The notes under the pieces: model-generated
The model's input: only the letters and a program-made list of their open reading frames with translations
Database searches by the model: none
What the model was told of the DNA's origin: nothing
Made by a program: the position numbers and the translations under genes
Part shown: one piece after another, positions 34,141 to 43,784 of the stretch
How positions within the stretch are numbered: the first letter of the stretch is position 1
Layout: the number at the start of each line of letters is the position of its first letter
Origin: Pseudorhodobacter ferrugineus DSM 5888
Lineage (GTDB): Bacteria; Pseudomonadota; Alphaproteobacteria; Rhodobacterales; Rhodobacteraceae
Direction: 5' to 3'
Length of the DNA stretch: 64,000 nt
Assembly (NCBI RefSeq): GCF_000420745.1
Contig: NZ_ATVN01000011.1
Coordinates: forward strand, 62,001-126,000

Positions 34141-34818
34141 TTAAGCCATCACCCGTTTTACAGCCGTTTGCATGGCATCTGCGACCGAAGCGATGTCAGC
34201 CATCGCATCAACCGTTTCCAACACACCCCGACCTTTGTAATAGGTGATAAGCGGTGCCGTCTGGGCATGGTACGCGGTTAACCGCGCCCCCGCCGTTTCG
34301 GCATTATCGTCGGCACGGCGTTTGAAATCCGTCCCGTTGCACTTGTCACAAACACCCGCTTTGGCAGGTTGCTTGAACTCGTCATGATACCCTTCGCCGC
34401 ACGCAGCGCAGGTGTACCGGCCCGCAACGCGGGCAATCATCGGTGCGTCTTCGACTTCCATCGAGATCACCGAATTCACACGTTGGCCGGTGCTGTCCAG
34501 CACAACGTCCAACGCCTCGGCCTGCCCCGCGGTGCGGGGAAAGCCATCCAAGATCACGCCTCGACTGGTATCGGGGTCGGCCATACGGTCCTTTAGGATC
34601 GCAAGCACGATATCATCGGACACAAGGCCACCGGCCTGCATCACGGTCTGCGCCTGCTTGCCCGCATCAGTGCCTGCCGCCACTGCGGCGCGGAGCAAAT
34701 CGCCGGTAGATAGCTGCACAAGGCCAAATGCCTCTTCCAGCATCCGCGCTTGGGTGCCTTTGCCGGCCCCGGGGGGGCCAAGCAGGATAAGGACTAACGG
34801 CGCTCTGTTTTCAGCCAT
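34141..34818 (-). CDS. adk: adenylate kinase (long, zinc-lid type)
   Basis: 225 residues. P-loop LGPPGAGKGTQARML, AMP site LSTGDLLRAAV, GVILDGFPRTAGQAEALD and a LID with four Cys ligands, CAACGEGYHDEF and CDKCNGTDF, so a structural zinc is predicted. It starts 3 bp after the acs stop. The pairing makes biochemical sense, since Acs makes AMP and Adk recycles it to ADP. Whether this is the sole adk of the cell or an extra copy cannot be seen; it is not next to ribosomal or secY genes here. Confidence 0.93.
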   Translation of the reverse strand: MAENRAPLVLILLGPPGAGKGTQARMLEEAFGLVQLSTGDLLRAAVAAGTDAGKQAQTVMQAGGLVSDDIVLAILKDRMADPDTSRGVILDGFPRTAGQAEALDVVLDSTGQRVNSVISMEVEDAPMIARVAGRYTCAACGEGYHDEFKQPAKAGVCDKCNGTDFKRRADDNAETAGARLTAYHAQTAPLITYYKGRGVLETVDAMADIASVADAMQTAVKRVMA

Positions 34819-34821
34819 GAA

Positions 34822-36786
34822 TTACACCCGGTTCATACGGTTGGCGATCAGGTCATCCACCAACGATGGATCAGCAAGCGTCGAAGTATCGCCAAGCGCG
34901 CCAAAGTCATTTTCGGCAATCTTGCGCAGGATGCGGCGCATGATTTTGCCCGAACGGGTTTTTGGCAGACCTGGCGCCCATTGGATCAGGTCCGGGCTGG
35001 CAATTGGGCCAATTTCCTGACGCACCCATTTGACCAGCTCGCGCTTTAGATCATCGGTGGGTTCGACATTGTTCATCAAGGTGACATAGGCATAAATGCC
35101 TTGGCCCTTGATCTCATGCGGGTAGCCGACCACAGCGGCTTCCGCGACCATCGAATGGGCAACGAGAGCCGATTCAACCTCGGCGGTGCCCATGCGGTGG
35201 CCCGATACGTTGATCACATCATCCACGCGGCCGGTGATCCAGTAATAGCTGTCCTCATCCCGACGGCAGCCGTCACCCGTGAAATAATAACCGGGATACT
35301 GGCTGAAATACGCCTCTTCGAACCGCGCATGATCGCCCCACAGGGTGCGCATCTGTCCTGGCCAGCTGTCGGTAATGCACAAAACACCTTCGGCCACGGT
35401 TTCGGATTGGATTTCGGCAGTCGCAGGGTCCAGAATGACCGGCTTGATACCAAAGAACGGCTTTGTGGCCGATCCTGGCTTTTGGGAAATCGCGCCCGGC
35501 AGTGCGGTGACAATATGGCCACCCGTCTCAGTTTGCCAGAATGTATCGACAATCGGGCATTTTCCTTTGCCAACATGGGTATTGTACCAGTTCCATGCCT
35601 CGGGATTGATCGGTTCACCGACCGAACCGAGCAGTTTCAGGCTGGAGAGGTCATGCTTTTCTACCCATTCCGTACCCTGCGCCATCAGCGCGCGAATGGC
35701 CGTGGGGGCGGTATAGAATTGGTTGACCTTGTGCTTGGCGCAAACTTCCCAGAAGCGGCCAGCATCGGGATAGGTCGGCACGCCTTCGAACATAATCGTG
35801 GTAGCGCCATTCGCCAGCGGGCCGTAGATGATATAGCTGTGGCCCGTGACCCAACCCACATCGGCGGTACACCAGAACACATCGCCATCATGGTAATCAA
35901 AGGTCATCTGATGCGTCATCGACGCATAGACCAGATAGCCGCCCGAGGTGTGGACAACGCCCTTTGGCTTGCCCGTAGACCCCGAGGTGTACAGGATGAA
36001 CAGCGGATCTTCGGCGTTCACTTCAACCACATCACAGGTTGGTGCGGCGGCGGCCATTTCGGCCTTTACGTCGATATCGCGGCCTTCAACCCATGTGGTT
36101 TGATCGCCGGTATGTTTGACAACCAAGCATTTCACGCGGTCATCACAATGCAACAGCGCCGCATCGGTATTGGCCTTGAGCGCGGTTTTGCGGCCACCAC
36201 GGGGGGCAAAATCGGCGGTGATCACGCATTTCGCGTCAGAATCGTTGATCCGGTTGCCCAACGCATCGGGCGAGAAGCCTGCGAAAACGATGGAATGGAT
36301 CGCACCGATTCGCGCGCAGGCGAGCATGGCATAGGCCGCCTCGGGGATCATCGGCAGATAGATGACGACGCGGTCGCCTTTGGTCACGCCTTGCGCCTTT
36401 AGCACATTCGCCATGCGGCAGGTGTTTTCCAAAAGCTGGGCGTAGGTGATGTGCTGGGCGGGTGTATCGGGGTGGTCGGGTTCCCAGATAATCGCGGTTT
36501 GGTTGGCGCGTTTGGCGATGTGACGGTCAACGCAATTGGCGGACACGTTCAGCTGGCCATCTTCGAACCACTTGATCGAGACTTTGCCCAGATCAAAGTT
36601 GGTATCTTTTACTTTGGTGAAAGGCTTGATCCAGTCGATCCGTTTTCCCTGCTCGGCCCAAAAGGCAATCGGGTCAGCTACGGATGCTGCGTACATCGAC
36701 GCGTAAGCGGCCGCATCAACATGGGCATTCGCGATAAACGCATCAGAAGCGGGGTAGACCGAACCGGCCTGAACGGGTTGCGACAT
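34822..36786 (-). CDS. acs: acetyl-CoA synthetase (AMP-forming)
   Basis: 654 residues, normal for Acs. AMP-binding motif [20 protein letters not shown] (about 264-283), [36 protein letters not shown] and [32 protein letters not shown]; the acetylation-sensitive Lys lies in [15 protein letters not shown]. It converts acetate, ATP and CoA to acetyl-CoA. GAGGAGGA precedes the ATG. First gene of the acs-adk-DUF4212-actP-DUF294-membrane protein-response regulator-exonuclease unit, with regulatory palindromes upstream. Confidence 0.97.
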   Translation of the reverse strand: MSQPVQAGSVYPASDAFIANAHVDAAAYASMYAASVADPIAFWAEQGKRIDWIKPFTKVKDTNFDLGKVSIKWFEDGQLNVSANCVDRHIAKRANQTAIIWEPDHPDTPAQHITYAQLLENTCRMANVLKAQGVTKGDRVVIYLPMIPEAAYAMLACARIGAIHSIVFAGFSPDALGNRINDSDAKCVITADFAPRGGRKTALKANTDAALLHCDDRVKCLVVKHTGDQTTWVEGRDIDVKAEMAAAAPTCDVVEVNAEDPLFILYTSGSTGKPKGVVHTSGGYLVYASMTHQMTFDYHDGDVFWCTADVGWVTGHSYIIYGPLANGATTIMFEGVPTYPDAGRFWEVCAKHKVNQFYTAPTAIRALMAQGTEWVEKHDLSSLKLLGSVGEPINPEAWNWYNTHVGKGKCPIVDTFWQTETGGHIVTALPGAISQKPGSATKPFFGIKPVILDPATAEIQSETVAEGVLCITDSWPGQMRTLWGDHARFEEAYFSQYPGYYFTGDGCRRDEDSYYWITGRVDDVINVSGHRMGTAEVESALVAHSMVAEAAVVGYPHEIKGQGIYAYVTLMNNVEPTDDLKRELVKWVRQEIGPIASPDLIQWAPGLPKTRSGKIMRRILRKIAENDFGALGDTSTLADPSLVDDLIANRMNRV

Positions 36787-37150
36787 GACTGTTCCTCCTC
36801 AAATCGGGCGCAAATCGGGCTCAAATCGGGTGACCCGTTGCCCCTCGGCGATCCACCGCAATGCGCGGCAGCTCCCCTTCCCTTAATTGCACTATACCCC
36901 AACAGTCAATTTTTCCGTAACTCTTTTTGAAATAATGATTTTCTTGTAAATTTATTTACGGATAGGGGGAGATATTTGTAAATTATGAAAATTGCGTCAA
37001 AATTTTGACATTACTTTTCAACCTGATAGCCATTCACAAACAAGTTACTATCTGGGCGGCTTTCCGCCGGAAAGCTGGAGTTTTGCCTACTTACGCAGCG
37101 TAAATAAAAATCGGACGGCGCGGCGTCAGGTCTTGCTGCACCCGTATCAG
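36787..37150. promoter_or_regulatory. acs upstream region with two palindromes
   Basis: A 364-bp AT-rich region between acs and the sulP gene. Notable items are GTAAAT-TT-ATTTAC at 36946-36959, a near repeat TTTGTAAATT at about 36975, and the perfect 14-bp palindrome GTCAAAATTTTGAC at 36996-37009. They lie 160-225 bp upstream of acs, a distance that suits activators or upstream operators. A GGCGG-CTTT-CCGCC hairpin at about 37054-37067 is nearer the sulP end. No gene is seen. Confidence 0.55.
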
Positions 37151-38815
37151 CTAGGGCGCAGCATGTGATTCGCTGTGGTTTGATTCTGCCAAAACAGCAT
37201 CGACCGCCGCAATATTCGGCAAGTAGGTGACAGCCGGTTCCCGCAGCCCGTGGCTGTGCAAAACGGCCCTGACATCGGGGTTGGTCGCGGTGAAAAACAG
37301 CCGCCCCCCCTTGCGCGCCGTCTTGCGGGCAAGCAAGGCAAACGACCGCGCACCAGAGCTGTCGATGAACGGCACCTCGGTAAAATCGACGGCAAACCCT
37401 TGGGGCGCGTCGGCGATCCGGTCAAGCACCGACCCCAACCGCGCCGCCGCGCCAAAGAAGTAGGGACCGCGCAGATGGCACACAACCAGCTCTGGCGCGC
37501 TGGGGTCGTGCTGCCCCGCCGGTTCGGGCAGGCCCGCATCTGCGGCATCCGACATGCGGCGGATGAACACCGCGCCACCAAGGGCCACGCCCACAACGAT
37601 GCCCGTGGTCAAATCACGGAAAATCACCAGACCCAAGGTTACAAGAACCACCATCGCATCGGCGCGGCTGGAGCGTATCAGCGCCCACAGCTCTTCTTTT
37701 TCCGCCATATTCCACGCGACGATGACCAAAACACCTGCCAGCGCTGCAAGCGGGATATAGGCGGCAAGGGGGGCGGCGATCAGCATGAAGGCCAGTACAA
37801 ACACAGCGTGCAGCATGCCAGAAACGGGACCATGCGACCCCGCGCGCACATTGGTTGCGGTGCGCGCGATCGTGCCCGTCACGCAAAACCCGCCAAACAA
37901 CGACGAGCCGATATTGGCAATGCCCTGCGCCACAAGTTCGGCGTTGGACCGATGTCTGCGCCCAGTCATCCCATCGGCCACCACCGCCGACAAAAGCGAT
38001 TCAATCGCGCCCAGCAGGGTAAAGCTGATGGCCCAAGGCAGCGCGGCCCAGACCATCGGCACCGTCATTTGCGGCAAGGCGGGCTGTGGCAAAAGGTTGG
38101 GAAGGCCGCCAAAACGGGTGCCGATGGTTTCGACCTGCAAGCCCAAAACGGTAACGACAGTGGAGGCGGTGACAACGGCCAACAACAGCCCCGGCCAATT
38201 GGGGCGATAGCGTTTCAGCGCAAGGATCAGTGCGATTGTGGCCGCTGCGACCGCGCAAGCCGCTGGGCTGACGGTGCCGCGGGCCTGCCACAGCGCTGGG
38301 ATTTTGTGCAACAGCTCACCCGGTTCGGCGCCTGAAAGCTGCAAGCCCAAAAGGTCACGCAGCTGGCTTGCAAAGATGATGACCGCGATACCGGCGGTGA
38401 ACCCGACGGTCACGGGATAGGGGATAAAGCGGATGTAGCTGCCCACCCGCAAAACCCCGACCGCGATCAGCATCAGGCCCGACAGAAAGGTCGCAAGCAT
38501 CAACCCGTCAATCCCTGTCGCCGTGGCACAAGCGGCGATCAGCACGATAAACGCCCCCGCAGGCCCGCCGATTTGAAACCGCGACCCGCCGAACGCGGAC
38601 ACCAAAAACCCGCCAATTATGGCAGTATAAAGCCCGCGTTCCGGCCCAACGCCGCTGGCAATGGCTATGGCCATCGACAACGGCAAGGCGACAATGGCGA
38701 CTGTTAGCCCCGCCAAAGCATCCGCGCGCAGGTCACTGCGGCCATAGCCTTCGCGCAGAACCGTTACGATCTTGGGCAGAAATTCGGGTGCGTCGGTCTG
38801 GCTTGTCTTGGTCAT
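37151..38815 (-). CDS. SulP family anion transporter with STAS domain
   Basis: 554 residues. The membrane domain has FGGSRFQIGGPAGAFIVLIAACA, PYPVTVGFTAGIAVIIFASQL and QGIANIGSSLFGGFCVTGTIARTATNVRAGS, all SulP/SLC26 family blocks; the C-terminal STAS domain has GFAVDFTEVPFIDSSGARSFALLA (about 474-497). Substrate may be sulfate or bicarbonate; no carbonic anhydrase or cys gene is adjacent. Single gene, divergent from the PNPOx-like gene. Confidence 0.92.
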   Translation of the reverse strand: MTKTSQTDAPEFLPKIVTVLREGYGRSDLRADALAGLTVAIVALPLSMAIAIASGVGPERGLYTAIIGGFLVSAFGGSRFQIGGPAGAFIVLIAACATATGIDGLMLATFLSGLMLIAVGVLRVGSYIRFIPYPVTVGFTAGIAVIIFASQLRDLLGLQLSGAEPGELLHKIPALWQARGTVSPAACAVAAATIALILALKRYRPNWPGLLLAVVTASTVVTVLGLQVETIGTRFGGLPNLLPQPALPQMTVPMVWAALPWAISFTLLGAIESLLSAVVADGMTGRRHRSNAELVAQGIANIGSSLFGGFCVTGTIARTATNVRAGSHGPVSGMLHAVFVLAFMLIAAPLAAYIPLAALAGVLVIVAWNMAEKEELWALIRSSRADAMVVLVTLGLVIFRDLTTGIVVGVALGGAVFIRRMSDAADAGLPEPAGQHDPSAPELVVCHLRGPYFFGAAARLGSVLDRIADAPQGFAVDFTEVPFIDSSGARSFALLARKTARKGGRLFFTATNPDVRAVLHSHGLREPAVTYLPNIAAVDAVLAESNHSESHAAP

Positions 38816-38897
38816 GGGCTACCTGTATCTTTGATAGTTGCACCAGACGCCTCGCAAAATATCCTGTCAAGCGCCCAGCGCAAGCCAAGGGACGCCA

Positions 38898-39383
38898 ATG
38901 CCGCAACGCCAAGACCCTACTCCCCCCGCCGACAAAGCCGAAATAGCAGCAGCGCAAGGGTTTATCGACCTGAAGCATGGAGCGCTTTCGTACATTGCCG
39001 CAGACGGATTGCCCGGGATTAGCCGGATCGCGATTGGGCGGGATGAGCGGGGTGTGCCGCTGACCTTGATATCATCGCTTGCGCCGCATTGGGCGGGGCT
39101 GCAGGCGCATCCAGATTGCGCCTTGATGCTGGGCGAGCCGGGCCCCAAGGGCGACCCGCTGACCCATCCACGGCTGATGCTGCGGGCGCGCGCGCAGTTT
39201 GTGGGTGCGGCAGAGCGCCCTGCCCTGCGCGACCTTTGGCTTGCCACCCATCCCAAGACCAAGCTTTACATCGATTTTGCAGATTTTGGGTTTGTTCGGC
39301 TGATCCCTGTCAGTGGCTTGTTGAACGCGGGTTTCGGCAAGGCGCGGCGGATTGCGGCGCAAGATTTGCTGCATAGCCAATAA
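38898..39383 (+). CDS. pyridoxamine 5'-phosphate oxidase-like (HugZ-like) protein
   Basis: 161 residues of the split-barrel FMN-binding type: GALSYIAADGLPGISRIAIGRDERGVPLTLISSLAPHWAGLQAHPDCALMLGEPGPKGDPLTHPRL is the HugZ/PNPOx-like core. The long C-terminal HugZ haem-binding extension is missing, so haem use is uncertain. The start at 38898 has CCAAGGGA upstream. It ends before a strong hairpin shared with the next, convergent gene. Confidence 0.8.
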   Translation: MPQRQDPTPPADKAEIAAAQGFIDLKHGALSYIAADGLPGISRIAIGRDERGVPLTLISSLAPHWAGLQAHPDCALMLGEPGPKGDPLTHPRLMLRARAQFVGAAERPALRDLWLATHPKTKLYIDFADFGFVRLIPVSGLLNAGFGKARRIAAQDLLHSQ

Positions 39384-39397
39384 ACCCCAGAAAAAAG

Positions 39398-39419
39398 GCG
39401 CGCCATTTACGGCGCGCCC
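39398..39419 (-). terminator. terminator of the beta-helix protein gene
   Basis: GGCGCGCC-ATTTAC-GGCGCGCC, an 8-bp stem preceded on the plus strand by A6, that is a T6 run on the minus strand. It serves the minus-strand gene ending at 39448; the stem may also stop plus-strand transcription from the PNPOx-like gene. Confidence 0.85.
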
Positions 39420-39447
39420 AGTTCGTTACCCTATGACGTTGGTCGCG

Positions 39448-41745
39448 TCAGTTTGGATTGTCACAACGAATGGTGACTTGCGCCCGCCCGCGCAGGGCTT
39501 GCGGCCAGCGCAAATGGATGCTGCGCGCGCCGGTCCCTCTTTCGGTTTCCGCATAGGGCATCGAATAGTCGATCACGTTTGCCGCAGTGCGCACCGCGTT
39601 TTCTTTGACAATTCCAGACACATTGCGCGCCCGCGCCCCGAAGGGCAGATAGCCTTCGGTATCAACAACCCACGTATCCGCCGCAGTGTTCTGGTCATGC
39701 TGAATCGTGACCGGACTTTGTGTGATCTGGTTCACGCCGTTATAGGCATTCGCCTCGATCATCACATTGCGAAAGCGCGTGAAATCAAGCGTGGAATGGG
39801 TGGTATCGACACTTTCGACCCGATCAATATTGGTGTTGATCGTGCGGAACACGTTGTCGTTCATCGTAAAGCCGTTGATGAAATGGCCGGGACCATAAGG
39901 CTTGATCACGAAAAAGTTGAACGAAACGGCTGTGTCATTGCTGGTGAAAATATTGCCCGTAACGGTCAACCCGCCAAAGGAATATTCAGAGCTGAATTCC
40001 GGCGCGGGGTCATGTTCATTGCCCCATTCGATATAGCAATTGTCGATGTAGTTCCCGATGATCAATGTCTTTACATTGGTCGAGGTGAACACAATCCCCG
40101 CGCGCCGCACGCCTGCGGTTTGGTCATCGCCCTGGAAAAAGTGGTTGCCGATGAACAGGTTGCCCGACCCGCCCATGATGGCAAAATGGGCAAAGCGCAC
40201 GATGCGGTTGTTGCGGATTTTGGCATCGTTGGAATTGACGTTCAACGCAATGCTGGTGCGGTTTTGCACGGGCAAGGGTTGTTCGTTCGACAAGAACTGG
40301 CATTGATCGACGTGCAAGCCCTGACAGCCCTCGCCAATCGACGTGATCCCACGGTCTTTGGGTTTATTGAAGGTGCAATCGGAAATGATAAAGCCAATGC
40401 CCGCAGGGGGCAGCATCACAGCGCTGGACAGGCCGTTGCACTGGAATTCCATATCCTTGATTTCAAACCGGCCAAGTTTGGCAAAGCTGCTGAAATCCAA
40501 CAGGTACTTATAGCGGGTAAAGGTATAGGTGCGGGTGCCCGCAGCCCCCCAAAGTGGCATGCTAAGCATAATGGTGCCAGCGGCCACGTCCTTGGACAGA
40601 ACGTAAACCTCGCGGCCCACACCCGTTCCGGTGACGCGGGACCCGACAAGAATATTGGCGACATTGGCCACCCCTGTCAGGCGAAACGCGTTGCTGTTGG
40701 GCGTGTAGGTGCCAACCGACGTGGCGGTGGAATCGTTCCATGCGGTCGAAGTGCCGGCTTCGATCATACCATTGGCCAAGACGCGGCGTTGCACCAAGGT
40801 ATCCAGACCCGAAACGGCTGCGACATCCAGCGGGCTGGTCAGGATAATCCGCCGCCCGCCAAGGTCAAACACAGCATGGTCGGTGAAATAGAACAGCACC
40901 TGAAACCCGCGGCGAAAGCCCTCTTGTTCGTCGCCAAACGCGGCCTCGTACGTGTCCATGTTATAGTCGCGCGTACAGGAGAGGCGGAACTGCGGCGGCA
41001 TGACGACCGTGCCTTCAAACCGGACCTTGGCGCTGAAGGTGACATTGGTGTTCAAAAAGTAAGTACCGCGCGACACCAGCACAGACACCGCATTGTTGCG
41101 CGCAAATGTGTCGGCGGCATCGAACGCGGGCGCGTCATTGGTGACGCCATCACCAACAGCGCCAAAATCGCGCACATCCACCCAAGGCATCAGGTCGCGC
41201 AAAAAGGCGGATGTGATGTCTTCGATCTCGATATCATCAATCCGAACCACACCGCCGTTCGACCCTGTCAGATCCAGCCCGAAATGCCCGTAGATCGGTG
41301 TGCGGCCCCAAGCCATATTCACGCCCGACCGGTTGGACGTGGAAATGATCGCCGAAACCGTTTTCACCTCGCCATACGCCGTCAGCGCCACGGATGGCCC
41401 TGTTTGCGGCACCCCGATCACGTTGGTATTGTTGGAGGCCCCTGCCCAACCGGCGATCCGCACCGATGGCAAAGCCCCCGAAATCGCCTTGACCCGTGCC
41501 GTTACCCGCAAATACAGCCCCGGAATGATTGGCGTTTGCAGGTAAGAGCGAACCTTTTGGGTGTTTGATGTCTTTTGCAGCTCCATACAGCCGCCAAAAT
41601 CCTGGTCAGCAGGCACATAGGCCGCATTGGGTTGCCCCGCATAGCTGCCCGACCCCGCAATCCCATCTTCACGCGACCACAGATTAAGGCCTGCCGAAAA
41701 CGGGGGGGGCGTCAGCACCAGCCCGTCAGTAATCGCTATATTCAT
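39448..41745 (-). CDS. right-handed beta-helix protein (pectate-lyase-like, GH28-related)
   Basis: 765 residues. The N-terminal 180 form a carbohydrate-binding-like or adhesion-type beta domain (GLNLWSREDGIAGSG, GLYLRVTARVKAISG). The linker DVRDFGAVGDGVTNDAPAFDAA is the pectate-lyase/tailspike opening motif, followed by parallel beta-helix rungs (IGFIISDCTFN, GLHVDQCQFLSN, DAKIRNNRIVRFAHFAIMGGSGNLFIGNHF, KTLIIGNYIDNCYIEWG). No signal peptide is seen. Such proteins are phage tailspike-like or surface polysaccharide-binding or -cleaving. No phage structural genes are near, so a chromosomal surface protein is preferred. ATG with GAGGG upstream; terminator follows. Confidence 0.8.
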   Translation of the reverse strand: MNIAITDGLVLTPPPFSAGLNLWSREDGIAGSGSYAGQPNAAYVPADQDFGGCMELQKTSNTQKVRSYLQTPIIPGLYLRVTARVKAISGALPSVRIAGWAGASNNTNVIGVPQTGPSVALTAYGEVKTVSAIISTSNRSGVNMAWGRTPIYGHFGLDLTGSNGGVVRIDDIEIEDITSAFLRDLMPWVDVRDFGAVGDGVTNDAPAFDAADTFARNNAVSVLVSRGTYFLNTNVTFSAKVRFEGTVVMPPQFRLSCTRDYNMDTYEAAFGDEQEGFRRGFQVLFYFTDHAVFDLGGRRIILTSPLDVAAVSGLDTLVQRRVLANGMIEAGTSTAWNDSTATSVGTYTPNSNAFRLTGVANVANILVGSRVTGTGVGREVYVLSKDVAAGTIMLSMPLWGAAGTRTYTFTRYKYLLDFSSFAKLGRFEIKDMEFQCNGLSSAVMLPPAGIGFIISDCTFNKPKDRGITSIGEGCQGLHVDQCQFLSNEQPLPVQNRTSIALNVNSNDAKIRNNRIVRFAHFAIMGGSGNLFIGNHFFQGDDQTAGVRRAGIVFTSTNVKTLIIGNYIDNCYIEWGNEHDPAPEFSSEYSFGGLTVTGNIFTSNDTAVSFNFFVIKPYGPGHFINGFTMNDNVFRTINTNIDRVESVDTTHSTLDFTRFRNVMIEANAYNGVNQITQSPVTIQHDQNTAADTWVVDTEGYLPFGARARNVSGIVKENAVRTAANVIDYSMPYAETERGTGARSIHLRWPQALRGRAQVTIRCDNPN

Positions 41746-41885
41746 TGATCCAAACCCTCACGTTTTGTGCGCCAATCGCAAGGCTGACCCATCAAGGGCC
41801 CGCCGTGACAGGGGGCAGGATTAGCGAAAGGGGGTTAATGCGGGTTAAGAGGGGCGCGCGGTCATCCCGCCGCCAGCGCAACGCT

Positions 41886-42869
41886 TTAGCCCTGTGCCGA
41901 TAGCTTGGCCAGCATGTCGGCGGCAGCACTGTCGGGGGTCATTTCGCCCCGTGCAACCGCGTCACCTGCGGCTTGCATTGCCGCGCGGGTTTCGGGTTTC
42001 GCGGTTAATGCGCGCAGCAATCCTTGGCGCACTTCGTCTTCAAACCAGTGGCGGGCTTGGGCGGCGCGACGTGTATCCCAATGGCCGTGGCTTTTGCGCC
42101 AATCGCGCAGGCTGCACATTTCCGCCCAAGCTGTGTCCAGCCCTGCATCCTCGATCGCGGAAACCGTCATTGCCTTGGGAAAGCCGTCGGGGTCTTGCGG
42201 GCGGCGGCGCAGCAGGCGCAAGGCGCCGGCATAATCGGCGCAGGTGCGCATGGCTGCGGGTTTCAAATCACCATCGGCCTTGTTCACCAAAATGATGTCG
42301 GCCATTTCCATGATGCCACGCTTGACGCCTTGCAATTCGTCCCCGCCCGCCGGTGCCAGCAGCAGGATAAACAGATCAGACAATTCCGCCACCACGGTTT
42401 CCGATTGCCCGACCCCCACGGTTTCGATCAGAACCACGTCAAACCCAGCCGCTTCGCACAGGGCCACCGCCTCTCGTGTGCGCCGCGCCACGCCGCCCAA
42501 ATGCGTTTGGCTTGGGGAGGGGCGAATAAACGCAAGTGGTTGGCGGGTCAGATGTTCCATGCGGGTTTTGTCACCCAGAATAGACCCGCCCGACCGCGCC
42601 GAGGATGGGTCCACCGCCAGCACCGCCACCCGCAGACCTTGGCGCACTAGCATCAGGCCAAACGCCTCGATAAAGGTCGATTTGCCCACACCGGGCGTGC
42701 CCGACAACCCGATCCGCAGCGCTTGCCGCCCTGTGCCGCGCAGATGATCCGCCAAGGCCAACGCCTGCACACGGTGATCTGCGCGGGTAGATTCTACTAA
42801 CGTAATCGCCCGCGCCAACGCGCGCCGATCCCCGGCTGCGACCTTTTCTGCAATTTCTGAAACATCCAT
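41886..42869 (-). CDS. meaB: MeaB/ArgK-type G3E GTPase (methylmalonyl-CoA mutase chaperone)
   Basis: 327 residues. Walker A GLSGTPGVGKSTFIEAFG, VLAVDPSSARSGGSILGDKTRM, Walker B VLIETVGVGQSE, base specificity ILVNKADGDL and C-terminal dimer arm. MeaB protects and reloads the adenosylcobalamin mutase. The mutase gene is not adjacent, so assignment to methylmalonyl-CoA or ethylmalonyl-CoA mutase is open. ATG at 42869 has GGAG 8 bases upstream. Confidence 0.92.
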   Translation of the reverse strand: MDVSEIAEKVAAGDRRALARAITLVESTRADHRVQALALADHLRGTGRQALRIGLSGTPGVGKSTFIEAFGLMLVRQGLRVAVLAVDPSSARSGGSILGDKTRMEHLTRQPLAFIRPSPSQTHLGGVARRTREAVALCEAAGFDVVLIETVGVGQSETVVAELSDLFILLLAPAGGDELQGVKRGIMEMADIILVNKADGDLKPAAMRTCADYAGALRLLRRRPQDPDGFPKAMTVSAIEDAGLDTAWAEMCSLRDWRKSHGHWDTRRAAQARHWFEDEVRQGLLRALTAKPETRAAMQAAGDAVARGEMTPDSAAADMLAKLSAQG

Positions 42870-43045
42870 GGCGCAGCTCCGGCAAGGTTCCGCTTGAAAA
42901 CGGGGGATAACTGGACAAGGTGACGCTAATGTCATCTTTCCCCCCAAGCTTTGGGGTTTTTAGCCCCGCCTAACGTCTATATTCTAGTGATAACGGGAAA
43001 AAAACGCCCCTTTAGGTGCAAACTCCTGAAAAAAGTGAGGTTAGC

Positions 43046-43777
43046 ATGAAAAATTCTCTGCGCATCGCAGTACTGGCTCTGGCTGTTGGGGTCGTGCCCC
43101 CCTCTTTCGTCTTGGCCGAACGGGTTGAGGATAAGGCCACGTTTGACGTGGTTATTCGAGGGATCAGTGCAGCTTCGCTTGGCTTTTCGGCTGTCGAGGA
43201 AGGCGACCGGTATGCTGTGTCCGGCTTGCTGAAAAGCGCCGGTATCGCCGCGATGTTTCGTAAGATAAGCTATACCGGCACCGCGAGGGGCGCTGTTTCG
43301 GAAACGAATTACACGCCTTCAAGCTATGTTGAGACATCGGACAACGGGAAAAGGACGTCGACCAGCAAGATGACCTATTCGCGCGGTGTGCCCAGCGCAG
43401 TGCAATATACCCCCGCGCGTGCAGGCCGTGAAAAAGACGTAGACCCCGCCAGCCAAGGGGGCACGGTCGATACGCTGACCGCACTTTACGCCATTTTGCG
43501 CGATGTCGATGCAGGGCAGGAATGCAAGGTTAGCCTGAAAATGTATGACGGGCGCTATGTCAGCTCGATCGCCATTTCCAAGCCTGCGACCAAGGGTAAA
43601 ACCGTTGTCTGTAGCGGCCAATACCGCCGTATCGCGGGCTTTAAGCCGGAGGAAATGGCGGAGCGGACCAATTTCCCTTTCACCCTGACCTATGAACCCG
43701 TAGCGAATGGAAAAATGCGCGTGACTGAGGTGGCGATGGAATCCATCTATGGCAAAGCCGCGATGAAACGCCGATAA
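43046..43777 (+). CDS. DUF3108 secreted/periplasmic protein
   Basis: 243 residues with a signal peptide (MKNSLRIAVLALAVGVVPPSFVLA, cleavage after VLA). The mature part has the DUF3108 beta-strand pattern: ATFDVVIRGISAASLGFSAVEEGDRYAVSGLLKSAGIAAMF, then TYSRGVPSAVQYTPAR and DTLTALYAILRDV, and ends MRVTEVAMESIYGKAAMKRR. Probably a periplasmic or cell-envelope protein; function unknown. 8 bp upstream of hrpB, so translationally linked. Confidence 0.85.
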   Translation: MKNSLRIAVLALAVGVVPPSFVLAERVEDKATFDVVIRGISAASLGFSAVEEGDRYAVSGLLKSAGIAAMFRKISYTGTARGAVSETNYTPSSYVETSDNGKRTSTSKMTYSRGVPSAVQYTPARAGREKDVDPASQGGTVDTLTALYAILRDVDAGQECKVSLKMYDGRYVSSIAISKPATKGKTVVCSGQYRRIAGFKPEEMAERTNFPFTLTYEPVANGKMRVTEVAMESIYGKAAMKRR

Positions 43778-43784
43778 AGGTGGC

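Noticed and set aside
39448-41745. Prophage reading of the beta-helix protein
   Set aside because: The fold resembles tailspikes, but no capsid, portal, terminase, integrase or lysis gene is near; neighbours are housekeeping genes.
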